A stretch of 64,000 nt of DNA. Origin: Lentibacter algarum (GTDB taxonomy: Bacteria; Pseudomonadota; Alphaproteobacteria; Rhodobacterales; Rhodobacteraceae). Where the stretch lies: assembly GCF_040580765.1 (NCBI RefSeq), contig NZ_CP158687.1, forward strand, positions 1,674,001 through 1,738,000, written 5' to 3'. The notes under the pieces were generated by a model. The model ran no database searches, had not been told where the DNA came from, and saw only the letters and a list, made by a program, of their open reading frames with translations. Shown one piece after another: positions 43,712 through 53,121 of the stretch (position 1 is the first letter of the stretch; every line of letters starts with the position of its first letter). The translations under genes and the position numbers were made by a program.

Positions 43712-45199
43712 ATGAACGAAATCGCAGCCTTCAACGCCACAGGTGCAGAAGTTTCCTCGCCTGAGTCCGTGCCGCACTCGATCGAAGCCGAGCAACAACT
43801 CCTTGGCGCGCTCTTAACCAACAATGATGTCTACGACAAAATTGCCAGCATCATCACGCCAAAGCATTTTTATGATCCCGTGCATGCACGGATCTTTGAA
43901 ACAGCCGCCGCGCGGATCGCCAAAAACAATCTCGCCTCCCCCGTCACGCTCAAAGCCTTCTTTGAAGATGACGATGGCCTCAAAGAGCTTGGCGGCCCTG
44001 CCTATCTCGCGCGCCTCGCGGGTGCTGCGATCTCGGCCTTCGCCGTACGCGACTATGCCCAGCTGATCTATGATCTCGCAATCCGCCGTGATCTCATTGC
44101 CTTGGGGCAAGAAATCAGCGCCAAGGCGGCGCGGGTCGATGTTGCCTCCGAACCCAAAGAACAGATCGTCGAAGCCGAGCAACAGCTCTACAAGCTCGCA
44201 GAGCAAGGCCAGACAGAGAGCGGATTTCAAAGCTTTCTCAAGGCAGTAACTGACGCAGTTAATGTTGCTAACGCTGCCTATCAGCGCGAGGGCGGCCTCG
44301 CAGGCATCGCCACAGACCTGATGGACATGGACAAAATGCTCGGCGGTTTGCACAAGTCCGACTTGCTCATCCTCGCTGGCCGCCCCTCCATGGGCAAAAC
44401 CTCGCTGGCCACCAACATCGCCTACAACGTCGCCAAAGCTTACAAGCGCGGCAAACTTCAGGACGGCTCCGAAGGCGCGCTAGATGGCGGCGTGGTCGGT
44501 TTCTTCTCGCTTGAAATGAGCGCCGAGCAGCTCGCGGGCCGTATTCTTGCCGAGGCGTCTGAAATTTCGAGCCACAAAATCCGCCAAGGCGACATGGACG
44601 AAACAGAGTTCCGCCGTTTTGTTGATGCGGCCAAAGAGCTTGAGGCCTGCCCCCTCTTTATTGACGACACCGCCGCGATCCCGATTGCGCAACTCGCTGC
44701 ACGCGCGCGCCGCCTCAAACGCACCCACGGGCTTGACCTCCTGATCATCGACTACCTACAGCTTGTGCGTGGTACATCAGAGAACCGCGTTCAGGAAATT
44801 GGCGAGATTTCGATGGGCCTCAAAGCGATCGCCAAAGAACTCCAGATCCCTGTGATCGCCCTCTCCCAGCTTTCCCGTCAGGTCGAAAGCCGCGAAGACA
44901 AGCGCCCACAACTCTCAGATCTGCGCGAATCTGGTTCAATCGAACAAGACGCCGACGTTGTTATGTTCGTTTTCCGCGAAGAGTATTACGCCGAGCGTGA
45001 AAAACCCTCTGATCACGAACTCGACAAAATGGCCGAGTGGCAAGAGCGCATGTCGCGCCTGCATGGCAAGGCAGAAGTCATCATTGGCAAGCAGCGTCAC
45101 GGCCCCATCGGCACGGTTGAGCTTAGCTTTGAGGCGCAGTTCACGCGCTTTGGCAATCTGGTTAAGCCATGGCAGCAAGGCGGCGGAGATCAGTTCTAA
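43712..45199 (+). CDS. dnaB: Replicative DNA helicase DnaB
   Basis: This 495-residue hexameric helicase unwinds DNA at the replication fork. The N-terminal DnaG-interacting domain starts PHSIEAEQQLLGALLTNN, and the RecA-like C-terminal domain has Walker A AGRPSMGKTSLATNIA, Walker B LDLLIIDYLQLVRG and the DLRESGSIEQDADVVMFV motif. Length is normal and no intein is present. It is not in an operon with rplI, unlike in some bacteria. Confidence 0.97.
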   Translation: MNEIAAFNATGAEVSSPESVPHSIEAEQQLLGALLTNNDVYDKIASIITPKHFYDPVHARIFETAAARIAKNNLASPVTLKAFFEDDDGLKELGGPAYLARLAGAAISAFAVRDYAQLIYDLAIRRDLIALGQEISAKAARVDVASEPKEQIVEAEQQLYKLAEQGQTESGFQSFLKAVTDAVNVANAAYQREGGLAGIATDLMDMDKMLGGLHKSDLLILAGRPSMGKTSLATNIAYNVAKAYKRGKLQDGSEGALDGGVVGFFSLEMSAEQLAGRILAEASEISSHKIRQGDMDETEFRRFVDAAKELEACPLFIDDTAAIPIAQLAARARRLKRTHGLDLLIIDYLQLVRGTSENRVQEIGEISMGLKAIAKELQIPVIALSQLSRQVESREDKRPQLSDLRESGSIEQDADVVMFVFREEYYAEREKPSDHELDKMAEWQERMSRLHGKAEVIIGKQRHGPIGTVELSFEAQFTRFGNLVKPWQQGGGDQF

Positions 45200-45432
45200 A
45201 AGAGCGAGTCACGCCTATCGTCCTCGATTACTTGCTGTTCTCTGGCGCCTCTTTGAGCGGGTCTGGGATGTGCGCGCGGCGCGTGGCCCAGCTCCTTGGC
45301 TTTTGTCGATCAGATCTGAGCCTTGCTCCCCCGTCGCCTTCAGACTGCACCTCTGGCTCTTCTGCTGAAAAGTGGATGACAACCCATAAGATGGCTCCTA
45401 AGCTTTTCAAAGGTTAACAAGTGGATGCAGTT
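45200..45432. other. Intergenic region after dnaB
   Basis: With the short frame that follows, this makes a 342-bp gap between dnaB and pepT. I see no convincing gene, terminator or repeat in its first part; it has several short open frames that look random. Confidence 0.4.
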
Positions 45433-45531
45433 ATGATCACCCGCCGTTCTGCTTTCACAGGAGCCCTCGCCATGGCCGCCCTTATATCCCCAACCAAACA
45501 AAACTGTGCCACTCTGCAAAGCTGTCGCTAA
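45433..45531 (+). pseudogene. Short reading frame with Tat-like signal, possible remnant
   Basis: A 32-residue frame begins MITRRSAFTGALAMAALISP, a convincing twin-arginine export leader, and ends soon after in TKQNCATLQSCR. No mature domain follows in any frame before pepT. It may be the broken end of a Tat-secreted protein or a small secreted peptide with two cysteines. No good ribosome site is visible. Confidence 0.4.
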
Positions 45532-45541
45532 AAGGACCAAC

Positions 45542-46786
45542 ATGAGCCACGACTTTCAAGATGAACTGACCAGCCGCCTGATCCGCTACTGCAAGATCGA
45601 TAGCCAGTCTGACGCCGACAGCCAAAGCAGCCCAAGCACTGATATCCAGCTTGATATGCAGCACCTGCTAATGAGCGAGCTGAAAGAGATCGGCGCACAA
45701 GGGGTCACGCTCACCCCTTATGGGACGGTTCTGGCCACGCTGCCAAGCACCGCTGGCTCTGATGCCCCCACGCTCGCCCTTCTTGCCCATGTCGATACGG
45801 CACCACAGTTCAACGCGACAGGCGTCAAACCCGTGGTCCACAAAAGCTACAACGGCGGCGATATCTCCTTCCCCGACGCACCAGAGCTGACACTTTCCCC
45901 CGCCAATTCGTCCTATCTCGGCACAAAACAGGGCCATGATATCATCACCGCCTCAGGCACAACTCTTCTCGGCGCAGACGACAAAGCTGGCGTAGCCATC
46001 GTTATGACTGCCGCGCGCCACCTTCTTGCCAATCCCGAGATTAAACACGGCAAAATCCGCCTCGCCTTCACACCCGATGAGGAAATTGGCCGTGGCGTTC
46101 ACCCTGATCTGCCCCGTGATCTGGCCGCTGATTTCGCCTATACTTTTGATGGCGGCGAAGTCGGCAATATCGAATACGAAAGCTTTTCGGCTGATGGCGC
46201 TAAAGTTCATGTTACAGGCGTCTCTATCCATCCAGGCACAGCCAAAGGCACGCTGGTCAACGCGCTGCATCTTGCCGCAAAAGTCCTTATGACCCTCCCA
46301 CAAACAACGCTAACGCCAGACACATCCGACAACCGCGACGGCTTCATCATGGCCACAGATCTGGTAGGCAATGCTGCCGAGGCGACGCTGACGTTCATTC
46401 TGCGTGATTTTGAGCGCGATGGCCTCGCCGCCAAAGGCGCGCTTTTGCAAAGCGTGGTGGAGACTGTCCAGCTCACCGAGCCTCGCGCCACACTGACCTG
46501 CGAGATCACGCCGCAGTACCGCAATATGCGCTACTGGCTTGAAAAAGACATGACCCCAGTCACCCTAGCACAAGACGCCGCCCGTGCGATCGGCGTCACG
46601 CCCCGTTCCGCTCCCATCCGTGGCGGCACAGACGGCTCCCGCCTCACAGAGCTGGGCCTGCCCTGTCCCAATATTTTCACGGGCATGCAGGAGCTTCACG
46701 GTCCCTTGGAGTGGATCAGCGTGCAGGACATGGCCATAGCGACAGAAATGGCTCTCAAACTCGCCGAGCTGGCTGCCGCCCCATAG
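45542..46786 (+). CDS. pepT: Peptidase T (tripeptide aminopeptidase)
   Basis: This 414-residue M20-family zinc peptidase removes N-terminal residues from tripeptides in the cytoplasm. The start at 45542 follows AAAAGGACC. Metal-binding and catalytic motifs are LLAHVDTAPQ, LLGADDKAGVA and FTPDEEIGRG, then a dimerisation insert and the C-terminal RGGTDGSRL with NIFTGMQELHG. Length and motif order match PepT. Confidence 0.94.
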   Translation: MSHDFQDELTSRLIRYCKIDSQSDADSQSSPSTDIQLDMQHLLMSELKEIGAQGVTLTPYGTVLATLPSTAGSDAPTLALLAHVDTAPQFNATGVKPVVHKSYNGGDISFPDAPELTLSPANSSYLGTKQGHDIITASGTTLLGADDKAGVAIVMTAARHLLANPEIKHGKIRLAFTPDEEIGRGVHPDLPRDLAADFAYTFDGGEVGNIEYESFSADGAKVHVTGVSIHPGTAKGTLVNALHLAAKVLMTLPQTTLTPDTSDNRDGFIMATDLVGNAAEATLTFILRDFERDGLAAKGALLQSVVETVQLTEPRATLTCEITPQYRNMRYWLEKDMTPVTLAQDAARAIGVTPRSAPIRGGTDGSRLTELGLPCPNIFTGMQELHGPLEWISVQDMAIATEMALKLAELAAAP

Positions 46787-46806
46787 AAGGCCCCGCCCCA
46801 ATGCCA

Positions 46807-46852
46807 TTTTTCTTTCCAAAAATACCTCGGGGGTTGGGGTAAAGCCCCAATC
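46807..46852 (+). repeat. Dispersed intergenic repeat with hairpin (copy 4)
   Basis: The core TTTTTCTTTCCAAAAATACC followed by TCGGGGG is next to a hairpin TTGGGG-TAAAG-CCCCAA. It starts about 20 bp after the pepT stop in the same orientation. Confidence 0.7.
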
Positions 46853-46945
46853 CGACGACCGCCAAACAAGAGAAACGCCCTGTTTTCAAACACCACAATG
46901 GCATTTCCCCCTTGACCTCGCAGGCCCCTCTGCCGACAAGTCCCC

Positions 46946-47983
46946 ATGGCAAGCGGAACCCTCACTGTCGATCTTGACGCATTGGTGCAAAACTGGCGCG
47001 CCCTTGGAGCCTTGGCGGGCACCGAGGCAGGCGCCGTCGTGAAAGCAGATGCCTACGGGCTTGGGGTCGGCCCCGTGTCGCGTGCTCTGGCCAAAGCAGG
47101 CGCTCGTAGCTTCTTTGTTGCGACAGCAGAAGAGGCCGCCACCCTACGCCGCGAGCTCGGCGATGGCCCAACAATCTATATTTTCTCAGGCCACATGGCA
47201 GGGGATACCGATATGATCGGTGACCTTTCGCTCGTGCCTCTCCTCAATTCGATAGACCAGCTCCAACGTCATCTCGAGGCCTTGCCAGGCACGCCCTTTG
47301 GAGTGCAGCTTGACACGGGCATGAACCGTCTCGGCATGGAGCCTGCCGAATGGGCCGCCCTGCGCGACCTCGCGCTGGCCCAAGGCCCATCGCTGATCAT
47401 GTCACATCTCTCCTCGGCGGACGAGCCGCAGTCCGCTATGAATGCGCTCCAGCTGCGTGTTTTCAAAGATATGACAGATGGGCTTGATGTGCCCCGCTCG
47501 CTCGCAGCCACAGGCGGCACTCTTCTCGGCCCAGACTATCACTTTGATTTGGTGCGCCCAGGCGTTGGCCTCTACGGCGGCGCGCCCTACAAAGAAGGCC
47601 TCCCCGTCGCCTATCTCGAGCTGCCTGTCGTGCAGGTGCGCGATGTCGAGGCAGGCGAAAGTGTGGGCTACAACATGGGCTATGTCGCCCGCCAGCCCCG
47701 CCGTGTTGCAACGCTTTCTGCCGGCTATGCCGACGGCCTCATCCGCGCACTTTCAGGCAAAGCCAAGCTCTACTACGGCCAACGCGAATGCGCTCTTCTT
47801 GGCCGTGTCTCGATGGATCTGATCACAGTCGACATCACGCATCTGCCCGAAGTGCCCGCCTCTCTCACGCTGCTGGGCCGTCAGCAAGGCGTTGATACGC
47901 TGGCCACGGCCGCAGGCACGATCGGCTATGAGATTCTCACGTCCCTTGGCGCACGCTACACGCGCCGCTATTCTGGCGGATAA
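46946..47983 (+). CDS. alr: Alanine racemase
   Basis: This 345-residue PLP enzyme supplies D-alanine for peptidoglycan. The PLP lysine is in [10 protein letters not shown], and the catalytic tyrosine region is [35 protein letters not shown] matches the second active-site strand. Length is slightly short for Alr (usually about 360). It precedes mlaE by 6 bp and may be co-transcribed. Confidence 0.95.
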   Translation: MASGTLTVDLDALVQNWRALGALAGTEAGAVVKADAYGLGVGPVSRALAKAGARSFFVATAEEAATLRRELGDGPTIYIFSGHMAGDTDMIGDLSLVPLLNSIDQLQRHLEALPGTPFGVQLDTGMNRLGMEPAEWAALRDLALAQGPSLIMSHLSSADEPQSAMNALQLRVFKDMTDGLDVPRSLAATGGTLLGPDYHFDLVRPGVGLYGGAPYKEGLPVAYLELPVVQVRDVEAGESVGYNMGYVARQPRRVATLSAGYADGLIRALSGKAKLYYGQRECALLGRVSMDLITVDITHLPEVPASLTLLGRQQGVDTLATAAGTIGYEILTSLGARYTRRYSGG

Positions 47984-47989
47984 ACGCGC

Positions 47990-48775
47990 ATGAGCCTCCT
48001 TCTTTCCCCCCTCGCCGCCATCGGTGCAACCGTGCTTGCCGCCCTCGCCGCCATGGGCCGCGTGGCGCTCTTTGCCTTTGAAACGGTGACACACCTCTTC
48101 CGCCCGCCATTTTATGGTCGGGAGCTCTGGATCGCGCTTGTGCAGATCGGCTGGCTCTCGCTGCCCGTTGTCGGCCTCACGGCGCTCTTCACAGGCGGCG
48201 CGCTGGCCTTGCAGATTTACTCTGGCGGGGCGCGTTTCAATGCCGAAGAGGTTGTGCCCTCGATCGTTGCCATCGGGATGGTCCGCGAGCTTGGCCCCGT
48301 CCTCGGTGGCCTCATGGTCGCGGCGCGCGTGGCCAGTTCGATTGCGGCCGAAATCGGCACCATGAAAGTCACCGAACAGATCGATGCACTGACCACCCTG
48401 TCAACCCACCCGATGAAATACCTCACCCTGCCTCGCGTGCTCGCCGCCACTCTGGCTGTGCCCGTCCTCGTCGCCGTCGGCGATGCCATCGGCATCATGG
48501 GCGGTTATATCGTCGGCGTCACAAGGCTTGGCTTCAACGAAGCCGCCTATCTGAAGAACACCGTTGATTTTCTTGAACTTTGGGATGTCACCTCAGGCCT
48601 CATCAAAGGCGCGGCCTTCGGCTTTATCATCGCCACAATGGGCTGCTACTACGGCATGAACTCAGGCCGCGGCGCCCAAGGCGTCGGCCGCGCCACCAAA
48701 GCCGCTGTTGTGGCTGCCAGCGTGCTCATCCTCGCCGCCAACTATCTTCTCACAGAGGCGTTTTTCACATCATGA
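47990..48775 (+). CDS. MlaE-family ABC transporter permease (phospholipid trafficking)
   Basis: This 261-residue membrane protein is the permease of an Mla-type ABC system that maintains outer-membrane lipid asymmetry. Family motifs are VVGLTALFTGGALALQIYSGGARFNAEEVVPSIVAIGMVRELGPVLGGLMVAARVASSIAAE, in pieces typical of MlaE, and MKVTEQIDALTTLSTHPMKYL. It overlaps the ATPase gene by 4 bp. The MCE-domain component (mlaD) is not in the window. Confidence 0.92.
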   Translation: MSLLLSPLAAIGATVLAALAAMGRVALFAFETVTHLFRPPFYGRELWIALVQIGWLSLPVVGLTALFTGGALALQIYSGGARFNAEEVVPSIVAIGMVRELGPVLGGLMVAARVASSIAAEIGTMKVTEQIDALTTLSTHPMKYLTLPRVLAATLAVPVLVAVGDAIGIMGGYIVGVTRLGFNEAAYLKNTVDFLELWDVTSGLIKGAAFGFIIATMGCYYGMNSGRGAQGVGRATKAAVVAASVLILAANYLLTEAFFTS

Positions 48776-49518
48776 TCACGCTTGAAAACGTCCACAAAGC
48801 CTTCGGATCAAAGCATGTCCTGCAAGGCGTCAACCTGACCATCGAAAAAGGCACCTCCATGGTGATCATCGGCGGCTCGGGCACAGGCAAATCTGTGATG
48901 CTCAAGTCCGTCCTTGGCCTTGTGACGCCCGACAGCGGACAGATCACAGTCGATGGCAATGATGTGCAAAAAGGCGACCGCGATGCCTTCCTCGCCCGCT
49001 TCGGGATGCTCTTTCAAGGCGGCGCACTTTTTGACAGCCTCCCCGTCTGGCAAAACGTCGCCTTCCGCCTGTTGCGCGGGGCTCTCAAGCGCCCCAAGCA
49101 TGAGGCCCGCGAGATCGCCATCGAGAAGCTTCGTCGCGTCGGCCTCAAGCCTGAGACAGCCGATCTCTTCCCCTCCGAGCTCTCAGGCGGCATGCAAAAA
49201 CGCGTTGGCCTCGCCCGCGCCATCGCCGCCGAACCCGAGATCATCTTTTTTGACGAGCCAACAACAGGCCTTGATCCGATCATGGCAGGCGTCATCAACG
49301 AGCTCATCCGCGAGATCGTCACCGAAATGGGCGCCACGGCCATGACCATCACCCACGACATGAGCTCTGTGCGCGCTATCGCTGACAACATTGCTATGCT
49401 CCACGACGGCGTGATCAAATGGACAGGCCCTGTGGCTCAACTCGACACATCAGGTGATCCCTATCTTGATCAATTCATCCACGGCCGCGCCGAAGGTCCG
49501 ATCGAGGCCGTCCGCTAA
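48772..49518 (+). CDS. MlaF-family ABC transporter ATP-binding protein
   Basis: This 248-residue ATPase drives the Mla-type permease encoded immediately upstream. Walker A is GGSGTGKSVMLK, the ABC signature ELSGGMQKRVGLARA, Walker B IIFFDEPTTGLDP and the H-loop ITHDMSS. The start at 48772 overlaps the permease stop (ATGA). An MCE-like partner is expected elsewhere. Confidence 0.93.
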   Translation: MITLENVHKAFGSKHVLQGVNLTIEKGTSMVIIGGSGTGKSVMLKSVLGLVTPDSGQITVDGNDVQKGDRDAFLARFGMLFQGGALFDSLPVWQNVAFRLLRGALKRPKHEAREIAIEKLRRVGLKPETADLFPSELSGGMQKRVGLARAIAAEPEIIFFDEPTTGLDPIMAGVINELIREIVTEMGATAMTITHDMSSVRAIADNIAMLHDGVIKWTGPVAQLDTSGDPYLDQFIHGRAEGPIEAVR

Positions 49519-49536
49519 CCGCCTCCTTTCGCACAT

Positions 49537-49583
49537 CCTCTTTCCTGAAATATCATGGGGGAGGATGAAAACCCGCAGGGTTT
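49537..49583 (+). repeat. Dispersed intergenic repeat with hairpin (copy 5)
   Basis: The core CCTCTTTCCTGAAATATCAT followed by GGGGGAGG lies next to the hairpin AAACCC/GGGTTT (49569-49574 with 49578-49583). It starts about 19 bp after the ATPase gene. Confidence 0.68.
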
Positions 49584-49635
49584 GCATCTGGGGCGCAGAG
49601 CGCTCGCCGCAGCGCAAAGCCCAAAGGAGCCGCTC

Positions 49636-50103
49636 ATGCTGTTACGCCTTGCCAATCTTTCGCTGCTCGTGCTCTTCCCCGTCGCGTGGTTTGCCCCGCT
49701 GATGAAAGCAGGACTTTTGCCGCTCTTCAAGCTCAGCGAAATCTCGGTGATCTCGGGGCTTCAATCGCTCTGGGGCACAGATGTCATCCTCGCGCTGATC
49801 GTCACGTTTTTTGCCCTCGTCGCGCCCTATCTCAAGACAGTCGCGCTCGCACTCGTACAATTTGGCCTGCTTCGGCCCGTGGCCCTGCCCGCCCTCAACA
49901 TTTTGGGCAAATTCGCCATGGCTGATATCTTCCTGATCGCGCTTTACATCACCCTCGCCAAAGGAATCGGCGTCGGACGACTTGAGACAGCTTGGGGACT
50001 TTATCTCTTCACAGCCTGCATTCTCGCCTCACTGATCATCGGGTTGCTCACGAAACAATCCCTCCAAAAGCCTATGATTGGTTCAAAAGACCCCGATAAA
50101 TAG
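49636..50103 (+). CDS. Paraquat-inducible protein A (PqiA)-like membrane protein
   Basis: This 155-residue membrane protein has about four hydrophobic segments and the PqiA core (LPLFKLSEISVISGLQSLW; LGKFAMADIFLIALYITLAKG). PqiA-type proteins act with MCE-domain systems in lipid transport, and the position right after an Mla permease/ATPase pair fits. It is a single PqiA domain, half the length of E. coli PqiA. The start at 49636 is 6 nt after AAGGAG. Confidence 0.85.
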   Translation: MLLRLANLSLLVLFPVAWFAPLMKAGLLPLFKLSEISVISGLQSLWGTDVILALIVTFFALVAPYLKTVALALVQFGLLRPVALPALNILGKFAMADIFLIALYITLAKGIGVGRLETAWGLYLFTACILASLIIGLLTKQSLQKPMIGSKDPDK

Positions 50104-50220
50104 AACGAGAACAGTCTATTTCGCCCCAAATGAACCAAAGACCTTGTTTTCCCGCTTAATTTTCGGAAAACTGTAGGCAGTATTTCGCTTATACGAGTTT
50201 TCGAGTTCCGGGGGGGATTC

Positions 50221-50988
50221 ATGGTTACCTTCATGCATGGCCTACGCGTCATAGCTTATCTCTTGCATCGTTTGGCCTTTGTTACGGTCGTGTGCGCTGC
50301 CCTAGGGGCAGTCGTCTACACGGCGCTCTGTGCTTTCAATTTCATGCCATGGCTCGAAATCCCTCTCAGCCTCTCAGGACGCCCCATCGAAAGCGCTGGC
50401 CTTTGGGTTCAGTCGAGCCTCACAGGATTGGCCGTTTTGCTCGTGTTCTTCCTGCCCTCCAACAAGCGCATCCTCGCTCTGGAAAACTCGCACCGCTCCT
50501 TTCAGCTTGGCATGCATGATGTCGCCCGTGCCTATCATCACGCCCACGCAGCAGACCGTGCTGATGCCTTCAAGTTGAGTTCAGAGTTTGATTCTGTGCG
50601 CGAGCGCCTCGTTTATTTGCGCAACCATCCAGATCTTGGTTCGCTTGAGCCAGATGTGCTCGAAGCCGCCGCCCAGATGAGCCATATTTCAAAAGAACTG
50701 GCCAATATCTACTCTGATGATGCGCTCGCCCGTGCGCGCGACTTTCTACGTCAGCGTCAAACGGAAGTGGATAATTTCAACAGCCGCATCAACACTGCCA
50801 AACTGGTCGCCACCGAGCTGAAACACTGGTTACATGAGGTCGAACTCGAAGAAAGCGTCGCCGCCAGCCAGCTAGAGCGACTGCGTGACGAGCTGCATGA
50901 GGTGCTTCCTGAGCTGGGCAAAATCGCAATGGTCGAGGTTGAGGCAGAGCGCGACACCATCACACGCTTGCCTCGCGCTGCTGAGTAA
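50221..50988 (+). CDS. Conserved two-TM protein with coiled-coil C terminus, unknown function
   Basis: This 255-residue protein upstream of radA is conserved in Rhodobacterales and sometimes labelled as DNA repair for its location. Two N-terminal membrane segments (about 12-38 and 65-82) precede a long, strongly helical cytoplasmic part (90-250: RDFLRQRQTEVDNFNSRINTAKL, LERLRDELHEVLPELGK). No enzymatic motif is seen. A role in DNA repair has no sequence support beyond the neighbour. A GGGGGGG run directly precedes the start region. Confidence 0.65.
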   Translation: MVTFMHGLRVIAYLLHRLAFVTVVCAALGAVVYTALCAFNFMPWLEIPLSLSGRPIESAGLWVQSSLTGLAVLLVFFLPSNKRILALENSHRSFQLGMHDVARAYHHAHAADRADAFKLSSEFDSVRERLVYLRNHPDLGSLEPDVLEAAAQMSHISKELANIYSDDALARARDFLRQRQTEVDNFNSRINTAKLVATELKHWLHEVELEESVAASQLERLRDELHEVLPELGKIAMVEVEAERDTITRLPRAAE

Positions 50989-51061
50989 ACCCTTGCGGAG
51001 GCCTTAAGCCTCACGCGCTGTCACGGTTGACGGCGGCGCAGCGCTCGGACATACCCGAAAA

Positions 51062-52426
51062 ATGGCCAAGAAACTCCAATACGTCTGTACTGCCTGCGCC
51101 GCCTCTAGCCCCAAATGGGCGGGTCAATGCGACGCTTGCGGCGCATGGAACTCAATTGTCGAAGAAAAGCCCTTGTCCGAAGGCTCAAGTTCCAAATCCA
51201 TCGGATCAAAGCGCGGCGGACAGGTCGAACTGACCGATCTATCAACCAATGAAGCCCCCCCACCCCGCACCATCAGCGGCATGGACGAGCTTGACCGCGT
51301 ACTGGGCGGTGGGCTTGTGCCCTCCTCCGCTATTCTTGTGGGCGGTGATCCCGGGATCGGGAAATCCACTGTGCTCTTGCAAGCGGCTGCACAATTCGCC
51401 TCACAGGGCCTCAAAACGATTTATATTTCTGGCGAGGAAGCCTCCGCCCAAGTGCGGATGCGGGCACAGCGCCTTGGCCTCAAGGACGCGCCCGTGAAGC
51501 TCGGAGCCGAGACAAACCTGCGCGACATCCTGACCACGCTTGAAGCCGAAAAACCCCAGCTCGCCATCATCGACTCGATTCAAACCATGTGGGTCGACAC
51601 TGTTGATAGCGCCCCTGGCTCTGTCTCTCAGGTGCGCGCCGCCGCCCATGAGCTCACAAGCTTTGCCAAGCGCAAGGGCGTCTCCGTGATCCTTGTGGGG
51701 CATGTGACAAAAGACGGCCAGATCGCTGGCCCCCGCGTGGTCGAGCATATGGTCGATACCGTGCTCTATTTTGAGGGTGAGCGTGGCCACCAGTTCCGCA
51801 TCCTGCGGGCGGTGAAAAACCGTTTCGGCCCTGCTGATGAGATCGGCGTATTTGAAATGACAGGGGCTGGGCTTCAAGAGGTTAAGAATCCCTCGGCGCT
51901 GTTTCTCTCGGAGCGTGGCGAGCCGTCACCCGGCTCGGTCGTCTTCTCAGGAATTGAGGGCACACGCCCCGTGCTTGTAGAGTTTCAGGCGCTTGTCGCG
52001 CCCTCGCCCCACAGCCAGCCGCGCCGTACCGTTGTCGGATGGGACAGCTCCCGCCTCGCCATGATCCTCGCCGTGCTAGAAGCGCGCGTCGGCATTCCCT
52101 TTGCTGGGCTGGATGTTTACCTCAATGTTGCAGGCGGTATCAAAGTCACAGAGCCTGCCGCCGACCTCGCTGTTGCTGCGGCTCTGCTCTCGGCGCGCGA
52201 AGATGCGGCGCTCCCCAAAGACACCGTGGTTTTTGGCGAAATCAGCCTCTCAGGCGCGTTGCGCTCCGTCTCGCAGACGGAAAATAGGTTGAAAGAAGCG
52301 CAAAAACTTGGTTTTTCCACTGCAATTATGCCAAAGGGTGATAAAGCGCCCTCAACGGCGGGCCTCACGGCCAAACGCTATGACGACCTAACTGCCTTTG
52401 TGGGCGATATTTTCGGCGCGGGTTAA
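51062..52426 (+). CDS. radA: DNA repair protein RadA/Sms
   Basis: This 454-residue branch-migration ATPase assists recombination. It has a C4 zinc finger (CTACAASSPKWAGQCDACGAW, in which the four cysteines are clear), Walker A GGDPGIGKST, the KNRFG RadA motif and a C-terminal Lon-like domain (APSPHSQPRRTVVGWDSSRLAMILAVLE and beyond). Length and domain order match RadA. It precedes cvpA by 39 bp in the same direction. Confidence 0.97.
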   Translation: MAKKLQYVCTACAASSPKWAGQCDACGAWNSIVEEKPLSEGSSSKSIGSKRGGQVELTDLSTNEAPPPRTISGMDELDRVLGGGLVPSSAILVGGDPGIGKSTVLLQAAAQFASQGLKTIYISGEEASAQVRMRAQRLGLKDAPVKLGAETNLRDILTTLEAEKPQLAIIDSIQTMWVDTVDSAPGSVSQVRAAAHELTSFAKRKGVSVILVGHVTKDGQIAGPRVVEHMVDTVLYFEGERGHQFRILRAVKNRFGPADEIGVFEMTGAGLQEVKNPSALFLSERGEPSPGSVVFSGIEGTRPVLVEFQALVAPSPHSQPRRTVVGWDSSRLAMILAVLEARVGIPFAGLDVYLNVAGGIKVTEPAADLAVAAALLSAREDAALPKDTVVFGEISLSGALRSVSQTENRLKEAQKLGFSTAIMPKGDKAPSTAGLTAKRYDDLTAFVGDIFGAG

Positions 52427-52465
52427 AGCCACGCTGGGTAAGCAAAGAACGAAAAGAGAGTGATC

Positions 52466-53020
52466 ATGGAAGGTTTTACTATCGTAGACGGCGTCGTGGC
52501 CTTGATCATTGTTGTCTCGGCCCTGCTCGCCTACTCGCGCGGGCTTGTGCGCGAAGGCCTTGCCATTGCAGGCTGGATACTCGCCGCGGTTCTCGCCTTT
52601 ATCTTCGCCCCGCAGGTGCAGCCACTGGTAAAAGAAGTGCCTGTTGTCGGTGAACTCATTTCTGACAGCTGCGAGCTCTCGATGATCGCAGGCGCCGCCG
52701 CGATTTTCACTGTCGTGCTCGTCATAGCCGCGCTCTTTACGCCTTTGTTTTCCTCACTCATCCAGCGCTCAGCCCTTGGCGGGCTGGACCAAGGGCTTGG
52801 CTTTCTCTTCGGCGTGGCCCGTGGCATCCTGCTCATAGCAATCGCATTTTTCGTCTACGAAACTGTGGTCACAAGCCAAGACATCGCTGCAATTGACGAC
52901 AGCCGTTCCGCGCGCGTTTTTGGCAAGATGACAGGCACCATTGAGGAGCGCGATCCAGAGCAGGCGCTTGGCTGGATCACGCTCCAATATGAAGAGCTTG
53001 TTTCAAGCTGCGGCGAATAA
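52466..53020 (+). CDS. cvpA: CvpA family membrane protein
   Basis: This 184-residue protein of the CvpA/colicin V production family has four membrane segments (VDGVVALIIVVSALLAYSRGLVREG at the start; AGWILAAVLAFIFAP). The family is commonly found directly before purF, as here (101 bp upstream). Its role is unclear despite the name; involvement in envelope homeostasis has been suggested. The ATG at 52466 follows AAAAGAGAG; a GTG two codons earlier is possible. Confidence 0.9.
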   Translation: MEGFTIVDGVVALIIVVSALLAYSRGLVREGLAIAGWILAAVLAFIFAPQVQPLVKEVPVVGELISDSCELSMIAGAAAIFTVVLVIAALFTPLFSSLIQRSALGGLDQGLGFLFGVARGILLIAIAFFVYETVVTSQDIAAIDDSRSARVFGKMTGTIEERDPEQALGWITLQYEELVSSCGE

Positions 53021-53121
53021 AACAGTCGAAGTCACGAAACTGTCGTATCCTTGGGTGACATAGGCGCACGCGCGCCTTATGTAGGGGGCAAATCTGACCT
53101 CAGGATTCGGAGCTGCTTGCC

